Origin: CAZJUO01 sp964549245
Lineage (GTDB): Bacteria; Patescibacteriota; Patescibacteriia; UBA10025; JAHIVO01
NCBI GenBank assembly: GCA_964549245.1
Contig: CAZJUO010000029.1
Coordinates: 1-13,935 of the forward strand
Reading direction: 5' to 3'
DNA: 13,935 nt
A model generated the notes under the pieces. That model worked only from the letters and a program-made list of their open reading frames with translations. It was not told the DNA's origin and did not search any database. A program made the position numbers and the translations under genes. This document shows, piece after piece, positions 1-7,030 of this stretch (the first letter of the stretch is position 1; every line of letters begins with the position of its first letter).

Positions 1-2
1 TA

Positions 3-497
3 ATCAAATTAGCTCCTTATCGGGCGGCCAGATTGACTGTTTTTCTGAATCCAGAACTTGATCCACAGGGAATTGGGTATCATATAAATCAAGCATTATT
101 AGCTATTGGCAGTGGCGGAATATTTGGGCTTGGTTTAGGCCATTCTAGGCAAAAGTATCTTTATTTGCCCGAAGTTACTGGTGATTCTATTTTTGCCGTG
201 ATCGCTGAAGAGCTTGGATTATTTTTCTCATTAGCCTTAATAGTATTATTTGTTCTATTTATGTACAGAGGATTGAAAATAGCCAGATCGGCACCTGATT
301 CTTTTGGAAAATTACTGGCCAGTGGAATAGTGGCCTGGATAGTTTTACAAGCTTTTATAAATATTGCGGCAATGGTAACATTAATACCGTTAACAGGAAT
401 TCCTCTGCCTTTTATAAGTTACGGCAGTTCGGCCCTTGTTACGTCAATGATAGCGGTTGGAGTTTTGATAAATATATCTAAACAAACAAAATCGTAA
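3..497 (+). CDS. ftsW: FtsW, lipid II polymerase (C-terminal part)
   Basis: SEDS-family glycosyltransferase that polymerises lipid II into glycan strands at the division septum. Only the C-terminal ~165 residues are present. The frame is open from position 3, so the gene begins outside the window and the internal ATG-like starts are not real. Visible family signatures are APYRAARL near the edge, the GLGLGHSRQKYLYLPE loop, GDSIFAVIAEELG and, near the end, PLPFISYGSSALV. The Asp of GDSIFA aligns with the essential Asp of the HTDFIF motif in characterised FtsW/RodA. The Thr before it is Gly here, a variant I associate with CPR and some other lineages. At least three hydrophobic segments are visible. 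FtsW rather than RodA is chosen because murG and murC follow directly, as in dcw clusters. The cytoplasmic tail is very short. murG starts 4 bases after the stop. Confidence 0.9.
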   Translation: MKLAPYRAARLTVFLNPELDPQGIGYHINQALLAIGSGGIFGLGLGHSRQKYLYLPEVTGDSIFAVIAEELGLFFSLALIVLFVLFMYRGLKIARSAPDSFGKLLASGIVAWIVLQAFINIAAMVTLIPLTGIPLPFISYGSSALVTSMIAVGVLINISKQTKS

Positions 498-501
498 AGC
501 T

Positions 502-1569
502 ATGAGGATAGTATTATCAGGAGGTGGAACGGCTGGATCGGTTATGCCATTACTAGCCGTCTATGAAGAAATAAAAAAACGAAATATAAAATCAGAATTT
601 TTATTTATTGGTACCAAAAGCGGTGAACCGGAAAAAAGGATACTGCAGGGAAAGCAAATCAAGTTTCGATCTATTTACGGAGGAAAAATTAGGCGATATT
701 TTGATATAAAAAATATAATTGATATTTTTTATACCTTTATTGGATTCCTCCAGACTTTAGCTATACTTTTTGCATTTAAACCTGATGTCATTATGGGAGC
801 GGGGGGGTATATATCGGTACCGGTCATATGGGCTGGTTGGGTTTTGCGTGCCAAGATAATTATCCATCAGCAGGACATCAAACCTTCATTATCAAATATT
901 CTTTGCGTAAATCTAGCTCATTTAATAACCGTTACTTTTAAAAAGTCATTATCCAGTTTTCCCCGATCAAAAACCATATGGACTGGAAACCCAGTACGCA
1001 GTGACATATTCCAGGGTGATTTAAATAAAGCAAAAGAAATATTCCAATTAAATGACCATCAGCCAGTCTTATTAGTCATGGGCGGCGGTACAGGTGCTAT
1101 GAATCTAAATACGCTGGTCAACCAAGCTTTGCCTGAATTATTGGATATTTGCCAGGTAATCCATATTACGGGACGCGGAAAAAGAGTATCCGGAACGGAT
1201 AGGTCAAATTATCATCAATATGAATTTTTAACTTCAGAATACATACATGCTTTACGATGCAGTAATATAGTCGTTTCCCGGGCTGGATTGTCGGCGCTGA
1301 CAGAATTTGTGAGCTTAAAAAAACCTGTGGTTTTGGTACCTTTAAGAAACTCGCATCAGGAAATCAACGCGCAATATTTCGCAGAAAAGAATGCGGCTGT
1401 TGTCATAGAGCAGGACAATTTGTCACCAAAAATATTAGTTGCTAAGATAAAAGAGTTATTGGCAGATGAAAATTCGTTAGCTATATTGAGTGATAATATT
1501 GCCGGTATGATGAAAGTTAATGCACAATCGATTATCGTAGATCAAATAATACGATTGACTAGTAAATAA
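502..1569 (+). CDS. murG: MurG, UDP-GlcNAc transferase making lipid II
   Basis: Transfers GlcNAc from UDP-GlcNAc to lipid I at the inner membrane face, giving lipid II, the FtsW substrate. The 355-residue length is normal for this GT28 enzyme. Motifs in order: GGGTAGSVMP (7-16), GAGGYISVP (99-107), HQQD (122-125), TGNPVR (161-166), GGGTGAMNLN (194-203), SRAG (259-262), a TE pair (267-268) and HQEIN (285-289). Two motifs deviate from characterised MurG. The N-terminal GGTGGH loop reads GGTAGS, so its His is Ser. The HEQN motif reads HQQD. The nucleotide-sugar half is conventional, so the protein is probably active. It starts at ATG 4 bases after ftsW with no Shine-Dalgarno site, which suggests translational coupling, and ends 1 base before murC. 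Confidence 0.93.
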   Translation: MRIVLSGGGTAGSVMPLLAVYEEIKKRNIKSEFLFIGTKSGEPEKRILQGKQIKFRSIYGGKIRRYFDIKNIIDIFYTFIGFLQTLAILFAFKPDVIMGAGGYISVPVIWAGWVLRAKIIIHQQDIKPSLSNILCVNLAHLITVTFKKSLSSFPRSKTIWTGNPVRSDIFQGDLNKAKEIFQLNDHQPVLLVMGGGTGAMNLNTLVNQALPELLDICQVIHITGRGKRVSGTDRSNYHQYEFLTSEYIHALRCSNIVVSRAGLSALTEFVSLKKPVVLVPLRNSHQEINAQYFAEKNAAVVIEQDNLSPKILVAKIKELLADENSLAILSDNIAGMMKVNAQSIIVDQIIRLTSK

Positions 1570-1570
1570 T

Positions 1571-2914
1571 ATGATAAAAAAAATACACTGCATAGGAATT
1601 GGCGGAGCGGGCGTATCGGCTATAGCAAATATGACACTACAGCTAGGCGGTTCGGTTAGTGGTTCAGACATTTATCATAACTCGGTAATTGATGATTTGG
1701 TTAAAAAAGGGGCCAAAGTGAAAATAGGAAAACACAAAGCTTCAAATATTAGTAAGGGTACTGAAGTAGTTGTTTATTCCAACGCGATTAAGAAAAATAA
1801 TCCGGAATTATTAAAAGCAAAAAAGCTGGGACTAATTCTATACAGTTATCCGGAATATATCGGCCAGCTTTCCAATAAATACACCACCATCGTAGTATCC
1901 GGTACACATGGTAAAAGTACCACTACTGCTATGCTGGCCCATATATTTATTGCCGCGGGGATGGATCCTACGGTTATTATGGGAGCTTATGATAATGTTT
2001 TTCATTCAAATGCCAGGATAGGATTGGGCAAGTACCTGATAATTGAAGGGGATGAATATAAGGAAGCCTTTTTGCACTATCAGCCGCAAGCGCTTATCGT
2101 GAATAATATTGAGGAAGACCATCTTGATCATTACAAGTCGATTGATAATATTAGCAAAGCCTTTAAAAAATTAATCAACCATGTAACGCCATTTGGCTTG
2201 GTTGTAGCTAACGCAGATGATGAAAATATTAGCAGGATTACAAAAAATATTAATAACAAAATAGTTACCTATGGTTTTGAAAAAGGAGCCTACCAAGCTA
2301 AACACTATTTACAAAGTGGAGAATTAACACAATGTATAGTTACGGGCCCGGAAAATTTTGATATAGATCTTCGGGTGCCAGGAAAGCATAATATTTATAA
2401 TGCATTGGCATCAGCTACTATGGCATTATCTTTTGGAATATCAATAGAAACTATTAAAAACGGTCTTAAAAATTATAAAGGAATTAAAAGAAGAATGGAA
2501 ATTATCGGTAAAAATAAAGGCGCTATTATTATTGATGACTACGCACACCATCCATCAGAAATATCAGCCACTCTGAAAACAGTAAAAGAAATATATCCAA
2601 ATAAAAATATTTACTGCGTATTTCAACCACACAGCAAAAACAGAACAAAAAAATTGCTCGTGCAATTTAAAAAAGCGTTTGCTCATTGCGATAAACTTAT
2701 ATTAACTGATATTTACGATGTTGCAGGAAGGGATAAAAAAGAAAACGTCACTATAAAGGATTTAAAAGAGGTGATTGAAAAAAGTAATATTACGGTAATA
2801 TTGAATTATAAAAATATACCAAAGAATATAAAAAAATGCTTAAGCAGTAATGACGTGGTCGTATTTATGGGAGCCGGAACCATTACAGAATCTGCACACC
2901 AACTGGTAAGATAA
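1571..2914 (+). CDS. murC: MurC, UDP-MurNAc:L-alanine ligase
   Basis: ATP-dependent Mur ligase that adds the first amino acid, normally L-Ala, to UDP-MurNAc in the cytoplasm. All three domains are present in 447 residues. They show the nucleotide-binding GIGGAG (9-14), P-loop GTHGKSTTT (111-119), EGDEYKEAF (159-167) and NIEEDHLDHY (179-188). They continue with HNIYNALA (273-280), GIKRRME (304-310), DDYAHHPSE (322-330) and FQPHSKNRT (351-359). The P-loop has Ser where many MurC proteins have Thr, a functional substitution. DDYAHHP and FQPH favour MurC over MurD, MurE or MurF. The related recycling ligase Mpl is a less likely alternative given the ftsW-murG context. One base separates it from murG, with no Shine-Dalgarno site, so coupling is likely. 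It converges on the AccB-like gene, and the shared hairpin after its stop lacks a T-run in this direction. Confidence 0.93.
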   Translation: MIKKIHCIGIGGAGVSAIANMTLQLGGSVSGSDIYHNSVIDDLVKKGAKVKIGKHKASNISKGTEVVVYSNAIKKNNPELLKAKKLGLILYSYPEYIGQLSNKYTTIVVSGTHGKSTTTAMLAHIFIAAGMDPTVIMGAYDNVFHSNARIGLGKYLIIEGDEYKEAFLHYQPQALIVNNIEEDHLDHYKSIDNISKAFKKLINHVTPFGLVVANADDENISRITKNINNKIVTYGFEKGAYQAKHYLQSGELTQCIVTGPENFDIDLRVPGKHNIYNALASATMALSFGISIETIKNGLKNYKGIKRRMEIIGKNKGAIIIDDYAHHPSEISATLKTVKEIYPNKNIYCVFQPHSKNRTKKLLVQFKKAFAHCDKLILTDIYDVAGRDKKENVTIKDLKEVIEKSNITVILNYKNIPKNIKKCLSSNDVVVFMGAGTITESAHQLVR

Positions 2915-2957
2915 AAAACCCATCGTAATAAAATACAGTATATATTGTTATGATGGG
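2913..2957 (-). terminator. Rho-independent terminator of the AccB-like gene
   Basis: Left arm 2919-2931 and right arm 2945-2957 can pair over about 13 bases, with a CCCATC/GATGGG core and two G-U wobbles further in, closing a loop of about 13 bases. Read on the minus strand, the hairpin is followed directly by six T (A-run at 2913-2918), the classic terminator form. The right arm lies inside the last codons of the minus-strand gene. On the plus strand no T-run follows, so termination of murC transcripts here would be weaker. Confidence 0.75.
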
Positions 2958-3316
2958 CTTGGGATTATTTTGAAAAGTAATTGGCCATGAACAACTGTGC
3001 TGTCATTTGATGCATGTATAACTACCTTTCCATCTGACGGTGATTTAATTTCATAATAGTATTCACCGTTTTCGATAAAACAAAGTGTTGCTCCTTTTTT
3101 AATAATAAAGGAGTATAATGATGGATGGATTCTGACAGTTCCCTTGGTAGTAGCAATGATATGAATAGGTGCCTTGGCCTGCCGTGAAATTTCACCAGGG
3201 AGAAAATTAGTAATTTTAATTTTCTTTCCCCAACTGACAATTTCAATTTGGGCTATATTTTTCTTTTTTATATAGCCTATCAAATTGGCAATTCTTTTAA
3301 TGAACAAGTAAAACAC
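2948..3316 (-). CDS. AccB-like protein without the biotin-attachment lysine
   Basis: A 122-residue protein with the outline of biotin carboxyl carrier protein (AccB). Residues 5-36 (IKRIANLIGYIKKKNIAQIE, then IVSWGKKIKIT) resemble the N-terminal AccB stretch, which reads IKKLIELVEESGISELEI in E. coli. After a short linker, residues 60-118 follow the biotinyl-domain beta pattern, ending VVHGQLLFKIIP as in AccB. Where AccB has LCIVEAMKMMNQIEA, this protein has LCFIENGEYYYEIKS (78-92). EAMK becomes ENGE, so the lysine that carries biotin is Glu85. It should therefore not be biotinylated. A structural role or a binding role unrelated to CO2 transfer is possible, but the function is unknown. No carboxylase subunit is nearby. 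The GTG start is fixed by GGAGGT at 3326-3331 with a 9-base spacer. It is transcribed divergently from murB and convergently to murC. Confidence 0.75.
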   Translation of the reverse strand: MFYLFIKRIANLIGYIKKKNIAQIEIVSWGKKIKITNFLPGEISRQAKAPIHIIATTKGTVRIHPSLYSFIIKKGATLCFIENGEYYYEIKSPSDGKVVIHASNDSTVVHGQLLFKIIPSPS

Positions 3317-3325
3317 GTCTGTTGT

Positions 3326-3331
3326 ACCTCC
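3326..3331 (-). promoter_or_regulatory. Consensus ribosome binding site of the AccB-like gene
   Basis: On the minus strand the sequence reads GGAGGT, 9 bases before the GTG at 3316. It decides that start. It is one of only two strong Shine-Dalgarno sites in the window. Confidence 0.85.
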
Positions 3332-3355
3332 AGAATAAATGAAAAATGTTTATTT

Positions 3356-3383
3356 ACTGTAACAAAATATGATACAATGTCAA
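3356..3383 (-). promoter_or_regulatory. Sigma-70-type promoter of the AccB-like gene
   Basis: On the minus strand there is a perfect -35 TTGACA (3378-3383), a 16-base spacer, then TACAGT (3356-3361) preceded by TGT, forming an extended -10. The predicted start near 3349 gives a leader of about 33 bases containing the GGAGGT site. It overlaps the opposing murB promoter. Confidence 0.65.
3370..3378 (+). promoter_or_regulatory. Extended -10 promoter of murB
   Basis: TGATACAAT is a TGn extended -10 element (TG 3370-3371, TACAAT 3373-3378). No good -35 lies 16-18 bases upstream, which extended -10 promoters tolerate. Initiation about 7 bases downstream falls at 3385-3388, at or just before the murB ATG (3388), predicting a leaderless transcript. 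Only a few bases could precede the start codon, and there is no Shine-Dalgarno site. Confidence 0.55.
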
Positions 3384-3387
3384 TAGT

Positions 3388-4275
3388 ATGGATAAGCGAG
3401 AAAATATATTATTATCAAAGTTAAAAGGAATTAAAAAACAAGTAAAACTTGCCCCTTTTACGACATTTAAAATCGGCGGACCATCGAAATATTTTATTAC
3501 GGTAAAAAATGCAGAAGATTTAATAAATACATTAACAATTGCAAATAAATTAAAGATACCAATATTTTTGTTGGGTAACGGTTCTAATGTTTTAATATCA
3601 GATAATGGATTCGATGGCTTAACAATAAAAAACGAATGTACAAATATAAAAATAAAGAATAATGCATTATATGTAGAGTCGGGCGCTAAACTGCAAAAAG
3701 TAGTAACAGAGGCCTATCAGCATAAATTAACGGGTCTAGAATGTTTGGTTGGGATACCTGGTACCATCGGTGGGGCAATAATAAATAATGCCGGAGCAAG
3801 CAAAAACTGGATCGGCGAACTGGTGGAAGAAATCACCGCATTTGAAAACGGAAAAGAAAAAAAGTACAATAAAGAGCAGTCCGAATTCAGTTACCGAACG
3901 AGCATTTTTAAAAACAATAATTGCGTTGTACTCGACGCCACATTTTTGTTAACAAAATCAACAAAACAAAGCATAGATAAAAAGATAAAAGCATATAATC
4001 AGTCGCGAAAAGAACAGCCAAAGAATGTAAACAGCGCTGGTTCAATATTTAAAAACCCTCCCGGCCATAAAGCGTGGAAATTAGTAGATGAAATTGGCTT
4101 TCGCGGAAAAAAAATTGGCGGTGCTAAAGTTGATGAACGGCATGCAAATTTCATTGTAAATACAGGAACAGCAACGGCTGAAGACGTCATTATTCTTATC
4201 AGTTATATAAAACAGCAAGTTAGAAATAAATTAAAAGTACAATTGCAAGAGGAAATAAGGTATATAGGATTTTAA
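3388..4275 (+). CDS. murB: MurB, UDP-N-acetylenolpyruvoylglucosamine reductase
   Basis: FAD enzyme that reduces enolpyruvyl-UDP-GlcNAc with NADPH to UDP-MurNAc, the MurC substrate. Motifs over 295 residues: TTFKIGG (25-31) and GNGSN (63-67) for FAD binding, GIPGTIGGAIINNAGA (122-137), FSYRTS (167-172), SAGSIFKNP (216-224) with the catalytic Ser at 219, HANFIVN (252-258), and the C-terminal LQEEI holding the conserved Glu. The length and the compact C-terminal half fit type II MurB, as in Staphylococcus. All catalytic positions I can place are kept. It is separate from the ftsW-murG-murC operon, set apart by the divergent AccB-like gene, with its own extended -10 promoter and probably no leader. 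About 70 bases separate it from the polyamine cluster. Confidence 0.95.
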   Translation: MDKRENILLSKLKGIKKQVKLAPFTTFKIGGPSKYFITVKNAEDLINTLTIANKLKIPIFLLGNGSNVLISDNGFDGLTIKNECTNIKIKNNALYVESGAKLQKVVTEAYQHKLTGLECLVGIPGTIGGAIINNAGASKNWIGELVEEITAFENGKEKKYNKEQSEFSYRTSIFKNNNCVVLDATFLLTKSTKQSIDKKIKAYNQSRKEQPKNVNSAGSIFKNPPGHKAWKLVDEIGFRGKKIGGAKVDERHANFIVNTGTATAEDVIILISYIKQQVRNKLKVQLQEEIRYIGF

Positions 4276-4313
4276 TACAGATGTTGAATAAATATAAATA
4301 AAGTTTTACAATA

Positions 4314-4319
4314 TATAAT
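4314..4319 (+). promoter_or_regulatory. Possible -10 box before the polyamine cluster
   Basis: A perfect TATAAT lies in the 69-base gap between murB and the arginine decarboxylase gene, placing initiation near 4326, about 19 bases before its ATG. There is no credible -35 at the right spacing, and the stretch is so AT-rich that a chance match is easy. Treat it as a candidate only. Confidence 0.3.
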
Positions 4320-4344
4320 ATAAAAAGTAACTATGAAATAAGAA

Positions 4345-4968
4345 ATGGACCAAGAAATTTTTAAAAAAGAGCAATTAAATGAACAGAGCCAAAAAGAAAT
4401 TGCCAGTTCACTGTACTCAAATTATGTCCCCAAAAAGGTATTTTTTACCAAAGGAGTAGGCCGACACCGAGAAAAACTATCATCATTTGAGCTTGCTCTA
4501 CGCAATGCTGGCATTGAAAAATGTAATTTAGTAGCAGTATCATCGATTTTACCCCCCGGCTCAAAAAGATTATTTAGAAACGAAGGATTAAAGCTCCTAC
4601 AACCCGGTCAAATTACTTTTTGCGTAATGGCAAGGGCTGAAACAAATGAGCCAAACAGATTAACTGCCGCTTCGATTGGCGCTGCCATACCAGCTGACAG
4701 CAATCAGTATGGGTATTTATCAGAGCACCACGGATACGGACAAACGGAAGAAAAAGCCGGTGACTATGCAGAAGACCTGGCCGCTCAAATGCTGGCATCA
4801 ACCCTAGGAGTAGATTTTGATCCGGATACTTCTTATGATGAACGTAAAGAAATTTGGAAAATATCAGATAAAATCGTGCGTACTATGAGTGTTTCGCAAT
4901 CCGCTATTGGCGATAAAAATGGGCTATGGACATCGGTGGTAGCGGCCGCGGTATTTATCATGGAATAA
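4345..4968 (+). CDS. pdaD: Pyruvoyl-dependent arginine decarboxylase
   Basis: Decarboxylates L-arginine to agmatine using a pyruvoyl group made by self-cleavage instead of pyridoxal phosphate. The processing motif NLVAVSSILPPG spans residues 61-72. By analogy with the Methanocaldococcus jannaschii enzyme, cleavage falls between Ser66 and Ser67, and Ser67 becomes the pyruvoyl group of the larger subunit. The downstream SEHHGYGQTEEKAGDYAEDL stretch, with its conserved acidic residues, also fits the family. At 207 residues it is longer than the archaeal enzyme (about 165), mostly through an N-terminal extension of about 30 residues, and closer to bacterial AaxB-type proteins. It opens the polyamine cluster, 4 bases before the DHS-like gene. 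An in-frame TAA just upstream excludes an earlier start. No Shine-Dalgarno site is visible. Confidence 0.92.
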   Translation: MDQEIFKKEQLNEQSQKEIASSLYSNYVPKKVFFTKGVGRHREKLSSFELALRNAGIEKCNLVAVSSILPPGSKRLFRNEGLKLLQPGQITFCVMARAETNEPNRLTAASIGAAIPADSNQYGYLSEHHGYGQTEEKAGDYAEDLAAQMLASTLGVDFDPDTSYDERKEIWKISDKIVRTMSVSQSAIGDKNGLWTSVVAAAVFIME

Positions 4969-4972
4969 ACTT

Positions 4973-6168
4973 ATGGGTTCTGATAGGGATAGAAAAAATT
5001 TTGGTTCAGGGTATAATCATGGATTCAAGCCGGTCAGTTCGATAGATTTGTCAAAGGTAAAAGATTTTGATGCACTATTGCAGGACATGTCAAAAACGTC
5101 TTTTGGAGGCAGGAAGTTGGGAGAGGCGGCTGACGTATTATATGATATGATCATCGATAAAGATAGTTTTGTGGTTTTGACGTTATCGGGCGCTATGACA
5201 GTCGCCAAAATGGGTCTTTTGGTTTGTGATATGATAGATCAGAAAATGATACAGGCAATAGTTTCTACAGGGGCTTTGATAACACACGGGTTGGTTGAGA
5301 ATACAGGCATGACGCATTTCAAATATGATCCTGATATTAAAAACGATAAAGAATTGAGAAACAGCGGATATGACAGGGTATACGACACGTTGGAATTAGA
5401 AAAGAATTTGGATGATCTGGAATTGATCGTAAATAAAATATTTGGTACATTTTCAGAAAAAGACAAATTATATTCGCAAAAAATTACTAATAAACTAGGC
5501 GAGTANNNNNNNNNNGCAACGAAGTTCTATACGCCCAAAAAATAACTCGTGAGATTGGAGCCTACTTAGAAAAGAAAACAAAAGGAAGGGGGATATTAAA
5601 AAGCGCATATATTAATAACGTTCCCGTATATATACCTGCTTTTACCGATTCAGAGCTGGGACTAGATTTTGCTCTGTATAATCGAAGGCTAAAATTAAAA
5701 AATAGAAAAAAATTGTCGTTTAATCCGTTTTATGATTTGGAGCACTTTACTGAACTTATTTTCAAACAGAAAGAATTGGGAATATTTACTATTGGAGGAG
5801 GGGTGCCGAGAAACTGGGCCCAGCAAGTAGGGCCATATCTAGACCTTATAAGGTTTAGAATAATTGAAAAGGATAAATACATCGCCTCAAATGAAAATCC
5901 TTATATACGAAGGTATAAATACGCAGTAAGAATATGCCCGGAACCAGTGCATTGGGGCGGCCTTTCGGGCTGTACTTACTCCGAAGGGGTATCGTGGGGG
6001 AAATTTTATAGTAAAGATGAGGGGGGCAGGCACGCAGAAGTATTAAGCGACGCGACCATAGCATGGCCAATACTATTAAAGGCGGTTCAAGAAAAATTAG
6101 AAAAAAACAAGATTACCATAAAAAAGAACTATAATAATGAAAAAATACTACAAGACTTGGCCATTTAA
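4973..6168 (+). CDS. speY: Deoxyhypusine-synthase-like protein (probable homospermidine synthase), split by a scaffold gap
   Basis: Member of the NAD-dependent deoxyhypusine synthase (DHS) family. In bacteria without eIF5A such proteins can act as homospermidine synthase (SpeY in Anabaena), so that is the likely role beside these putrescine-making genes. The first 177 codons (to 5505) carry LSGAMTVAKMG and STGALITHG, matching the N-terminal NAD-binding half. The C-terminal half (5518-6168) carries VPVYIPAFTDSELG, GGGVPRNW, EGVSWGKF and AEVLSDATIAWP. Human DHS has GGGVVKHH, whose Lys329 forms the covalent intermediate; here the position is Arg. The two halves are in different frames across the 10 N. 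A true gap length of 2 modulo 3 would restore one frame, so this is probably an assembly effect and not a pseudogene. Both flanks also encode nearly the same segment. The last 32 bases overlap the agmatinase gene. Confidence 0.82.
5506..5515. other. Scaffold gap (10 N) inside the DHS-like gene
   Basis: A placeholder run of N. Its length (1 modulo 3) breaks the reading frame, so the true distance must differ or the flanks must overlap. Confidence 0.98.
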
Positions 6169-7030
6169 CTTTGGTGCCATACATAAACAAAATTTTGATG
6201 AGGCAAAGGCAGTTATTGTACCGATGCCTTTTGAAGCTTCTACTTCCATTCCATTTAATACGGGTGTGGGGGGAGGCCCTTATGCCATTATCAGTGCTTC
6301 GCGTTATTTAGATGAGCTGTTCGACGCTAAAGGAGACGACTTAGTAGGGCTATCTGCAAGGGATATATTTACCATTGATGAAGTTGAGGTGTCAAAAAAT
6401 TCTTTATCAGAAGCAATGACAGGAATAGAGTCAGTAATAAAGTATGAGGTATTGGATTATGATAAGGTCCCGCTAATGCTGGGCGGCGAACATTCAATAA
6501 CCTACGGTGCAATAAAAGCAATAAAAAGAAAATATAAAGATATTTCAGTATTACATTTTGATGCACATACTGATTTAATGCAAAGCCATGAACATTCAAA
6601 ATATAGCCACGCCTGCGTTATGAAACGTATTTATGATCTTCATGTACCCTTTGTCTCCATAGGTATAAGAAATTTTAATACCGAGGTAAACAATTTCATC
6701 GAAAAAAATAAACTGCGTATTTACAAAGCGCCTAGCATACCCGCAGCAAGTAACATACTATCTGGACTAACCAAAAATGTCTATATCACTTTTGATCTTG
6801 ATTGCTTCGATCCCTCGATTATGCCTTCAGTGAGTACCCCCGAACCTGGTGGATTGTTGTGGTATGATGTAATTAAAATTATTCAACAGGTATGTAAAAA
6901 AGTGAATATTGTTGGATCCGATGTGGTAGAGTTAAAACCGATACCCGGATTAATAGCGCCTAATTTTTTAGCTGCTAAGCTAACTTATATTATAATTGCG
7001 GCAATTTGTGCTAACAAAAAAACAAATTAA
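6137..7030 (+). CDS. speB: Agmatinase (ureohydrolase)
   Basis: Mn-dependent ureohydrolase that should split agmatine into putrescine and urea. The binuclear metal ligands are all visible in 297 residues: GGEHS (His119), FDAHTD (Asp142, His144, Asp146) and FDLDCFDP (Asp220, Asp222). SHACVM (157-162) supplies the family His, STPEPGG (233-239) follows, and Glu265 sits in VVELKP. This is the arginase/agmatinase fold at its usual length. Agmatinase is preferred to arginase or formiminoglutamase because the neighbouring decarboxylase makes agmatine. An N1-aminopropylagmatine ureohydrolase, as in thermophilic polyamine pathways, is the main alternative. It overlaps the DHS-like gene by 32 bases and the FmdE-like gene by about 23, so the three are probably cotranscribed and translationally coupled. 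There is no Shine-Dalgarno site. Confidence 0.92.
   Translation: MKKYYKTWPFNFGAIHKQNFDEAKAVIVPMPFEASTSIPFNTGVGGGPYAIISASRYLDELFDAKGDDLVGLSARDIFTIDEVEVSKNSLSEAMTGIESVIKYEVLDYDKVPLMLGGEHSITYGAIKAIKRKYKDISVLHFDAHTDLMQSHEHSKYSHACVMKRIYDLHVPFVSIGIRNFNTEVNNFIEKNKLRIYKAPSIPAASNILSGLTKNVYITFDLDCFDPSIMPSVSTPEPGGLLWYDVIKIIQQVCKKVNIVGSDVVELKPIPGLIAPNFLAAKLTYIIIAAICANKKTN

Noticed and set aside
3022..3246. Second minus-strand reading frame inside the AccB-like gene
   Set aside because: No recognisable domain or ribosome binding site, and it lies entirely inside a better-supported gene in another frame.
4333..4341. Tiny upstream reading frame (Met-Lys-stop) before the arginine decarboxylase gene
   Set aside because: Two codons with no ribosome binding site; in this AT-rich leader it is most likely chance and there is no attenuator structure with it.
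5518..5545. Stop codon shortly after the scaffold gap, as if the DHS-like gene ended at 5545
   Set aside because: The stop is in the frame set by the arbitrary 10 N. The downstream frame continues the DHS family without a break from 5518 to 6168, so the true gene spans the gap.
5713..6168. Separate gene starting at TTG 5713
   Set aside because: The TTG is an internal Leu codon; the same frame upstream to 5518 encodes conserved DHS sequence including VPVYIPAFTD.
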